A model generated the notes under the pieces. The model saw only the letters and a program-made list of their open reading frames with translations, had not been told where the DNA came from and did no database searches. Of a stretch of DNA of 6,057 nt, positions 5,922 to 6,057 are shown in pieces; position 1 is the stretch's first letter, and every line of letters begins with the position of its first letter. The DNA is from Halieaceae bacterium. GTDB lineage: Bacteria > Pseudomonadota > Gammaproteobacteria > Pseudomonadales > Halieaceae. The stretch covers positions 1-6,057 of the forward strand of contig JABJAS010000061.1 in NCBI GenBank assembly GCA_018666055.1. The letters run 5' to 3'. Position numbers and translations under genes: made by a program.

Positions 5922-5984
5922 ACATTCTGTGACACCATCCCGCGCCTCGTTTGTGCTCGGCGAATCGCTTTTCTAGGGTTCTGT

Positions 5985-6057
<73 letters not shown>

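Larger units (their letters stand above)
5394..5984. other. Intergenic region with probable minus-strand small RNA locus
   Basis: No convincing protein gene lies in these 591 bases. The first part (5394-5520) shows only weak short hairpins and no clear terminator for pilZ on the + strand. The middle (5521-5700) carries a minus-strand intrinsic terminator, several strong hairpins and a minus-strand promoter, described separately as a small RNA locus. Positions 5700-5830 are clearly richer in A and T than the flanking genes and hold a perfect palindrome and another possible promoter. The last part (5830-5984) holds an 18-base inverted repeat and leads into the tRNA gene. In pseudomonad-like genomes tatD usually follows pilZ, but it is not here. 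Confidence 0.7.

Noticed and set aside
5879..5938. 19-codon minus-strand frame starting ATG GTG TCA near 5938
   Set aside because: It is very short, has only a weak GAGG upstream and shows no recognisable sequence features; chance is the simplest explanation.
5910..5979. Possible tRNA-Leu promoters: TTGAAA (5910-5915) with CACCAT, or TTGTGC (5951-5956) with TAGGGT (5974-5979)
   Set aside because: Both -10 boxes match only three of six bases, and the second would start transcription at the mature tRNA end; neither is good enough to annotate.

Overview
The window is a piece of a gammaproteobacterial chromosome. It starts in the last codons of acpP and continues with fabF, pabC, mltG (yceG), tmk, holB and pilZ, all on the + strand. 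This order is the conserved fab-holB neighbourhood of gammaproteobacteria. A PilZ-type pilus gene directly after holB matches Pseudomonas and related marine lineages rather than Escherichia, which has tatD (ycfH) there. I cannot name a genus; a Cellvibrionales/OM60-like or pseudomonad-related bacterium is an inference from gene order and protein similarity recalled from memory.

Layout. Positions 1-77 are the acpP 3' end, followed by a hairpin (103-134) that probably acts as a terminator or attenuator. Positions 278-5393 hold six tightly packed genes. fabF/pabC, pabC/mltG, mltG/tmk and tmk/holB overlap by 4, 16, 4 and 11-14 bases, and pilZ starts 9 bases after holB. They almost certainly form one translationally coupled operon. 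It joins fatty-acid elongation (FabF), the last step to p-aminobenzoate for folate (PabC), termination of glycan strand growth in peptidoglycan (MltG), dTTP supply (Tmk), the replicative clamp loader (HolB delta prime) and type IV pilus assembly (PilZ). These are mostly growth-linked functions. Every catalytic residue I could check is present, except that the PLP-contacting Glu expected in PabC is a Ser.

Positions 5394-5984 contain no convincing protein gene but are far from empty. On the minus strand there is a strong intrinsic terminator (GC-only stem plus seven U) at 5521-5546. Upstream of it lie several perfect or near-perfect hairpins, and then a sigma70-like promoter (TTGACT, 18 bp, GATAAG) at 5699-5670. 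Together these predict a structured small RNA of about 140 nt, transcribed toward pilZ. A perfect 14-bp palindrome fills most of the spacer between its -35 and -10 boxes, as an operator would. A second perfect 14-bp palindrome and a second possible minus-strand promoter lie further upstream in an AT-rich tract. This small RNA locus is the most likely undescribed element here. The window ends inside a tRNA-Leu(UAG) gene (5985 onward, + strand), cut within the T arm.
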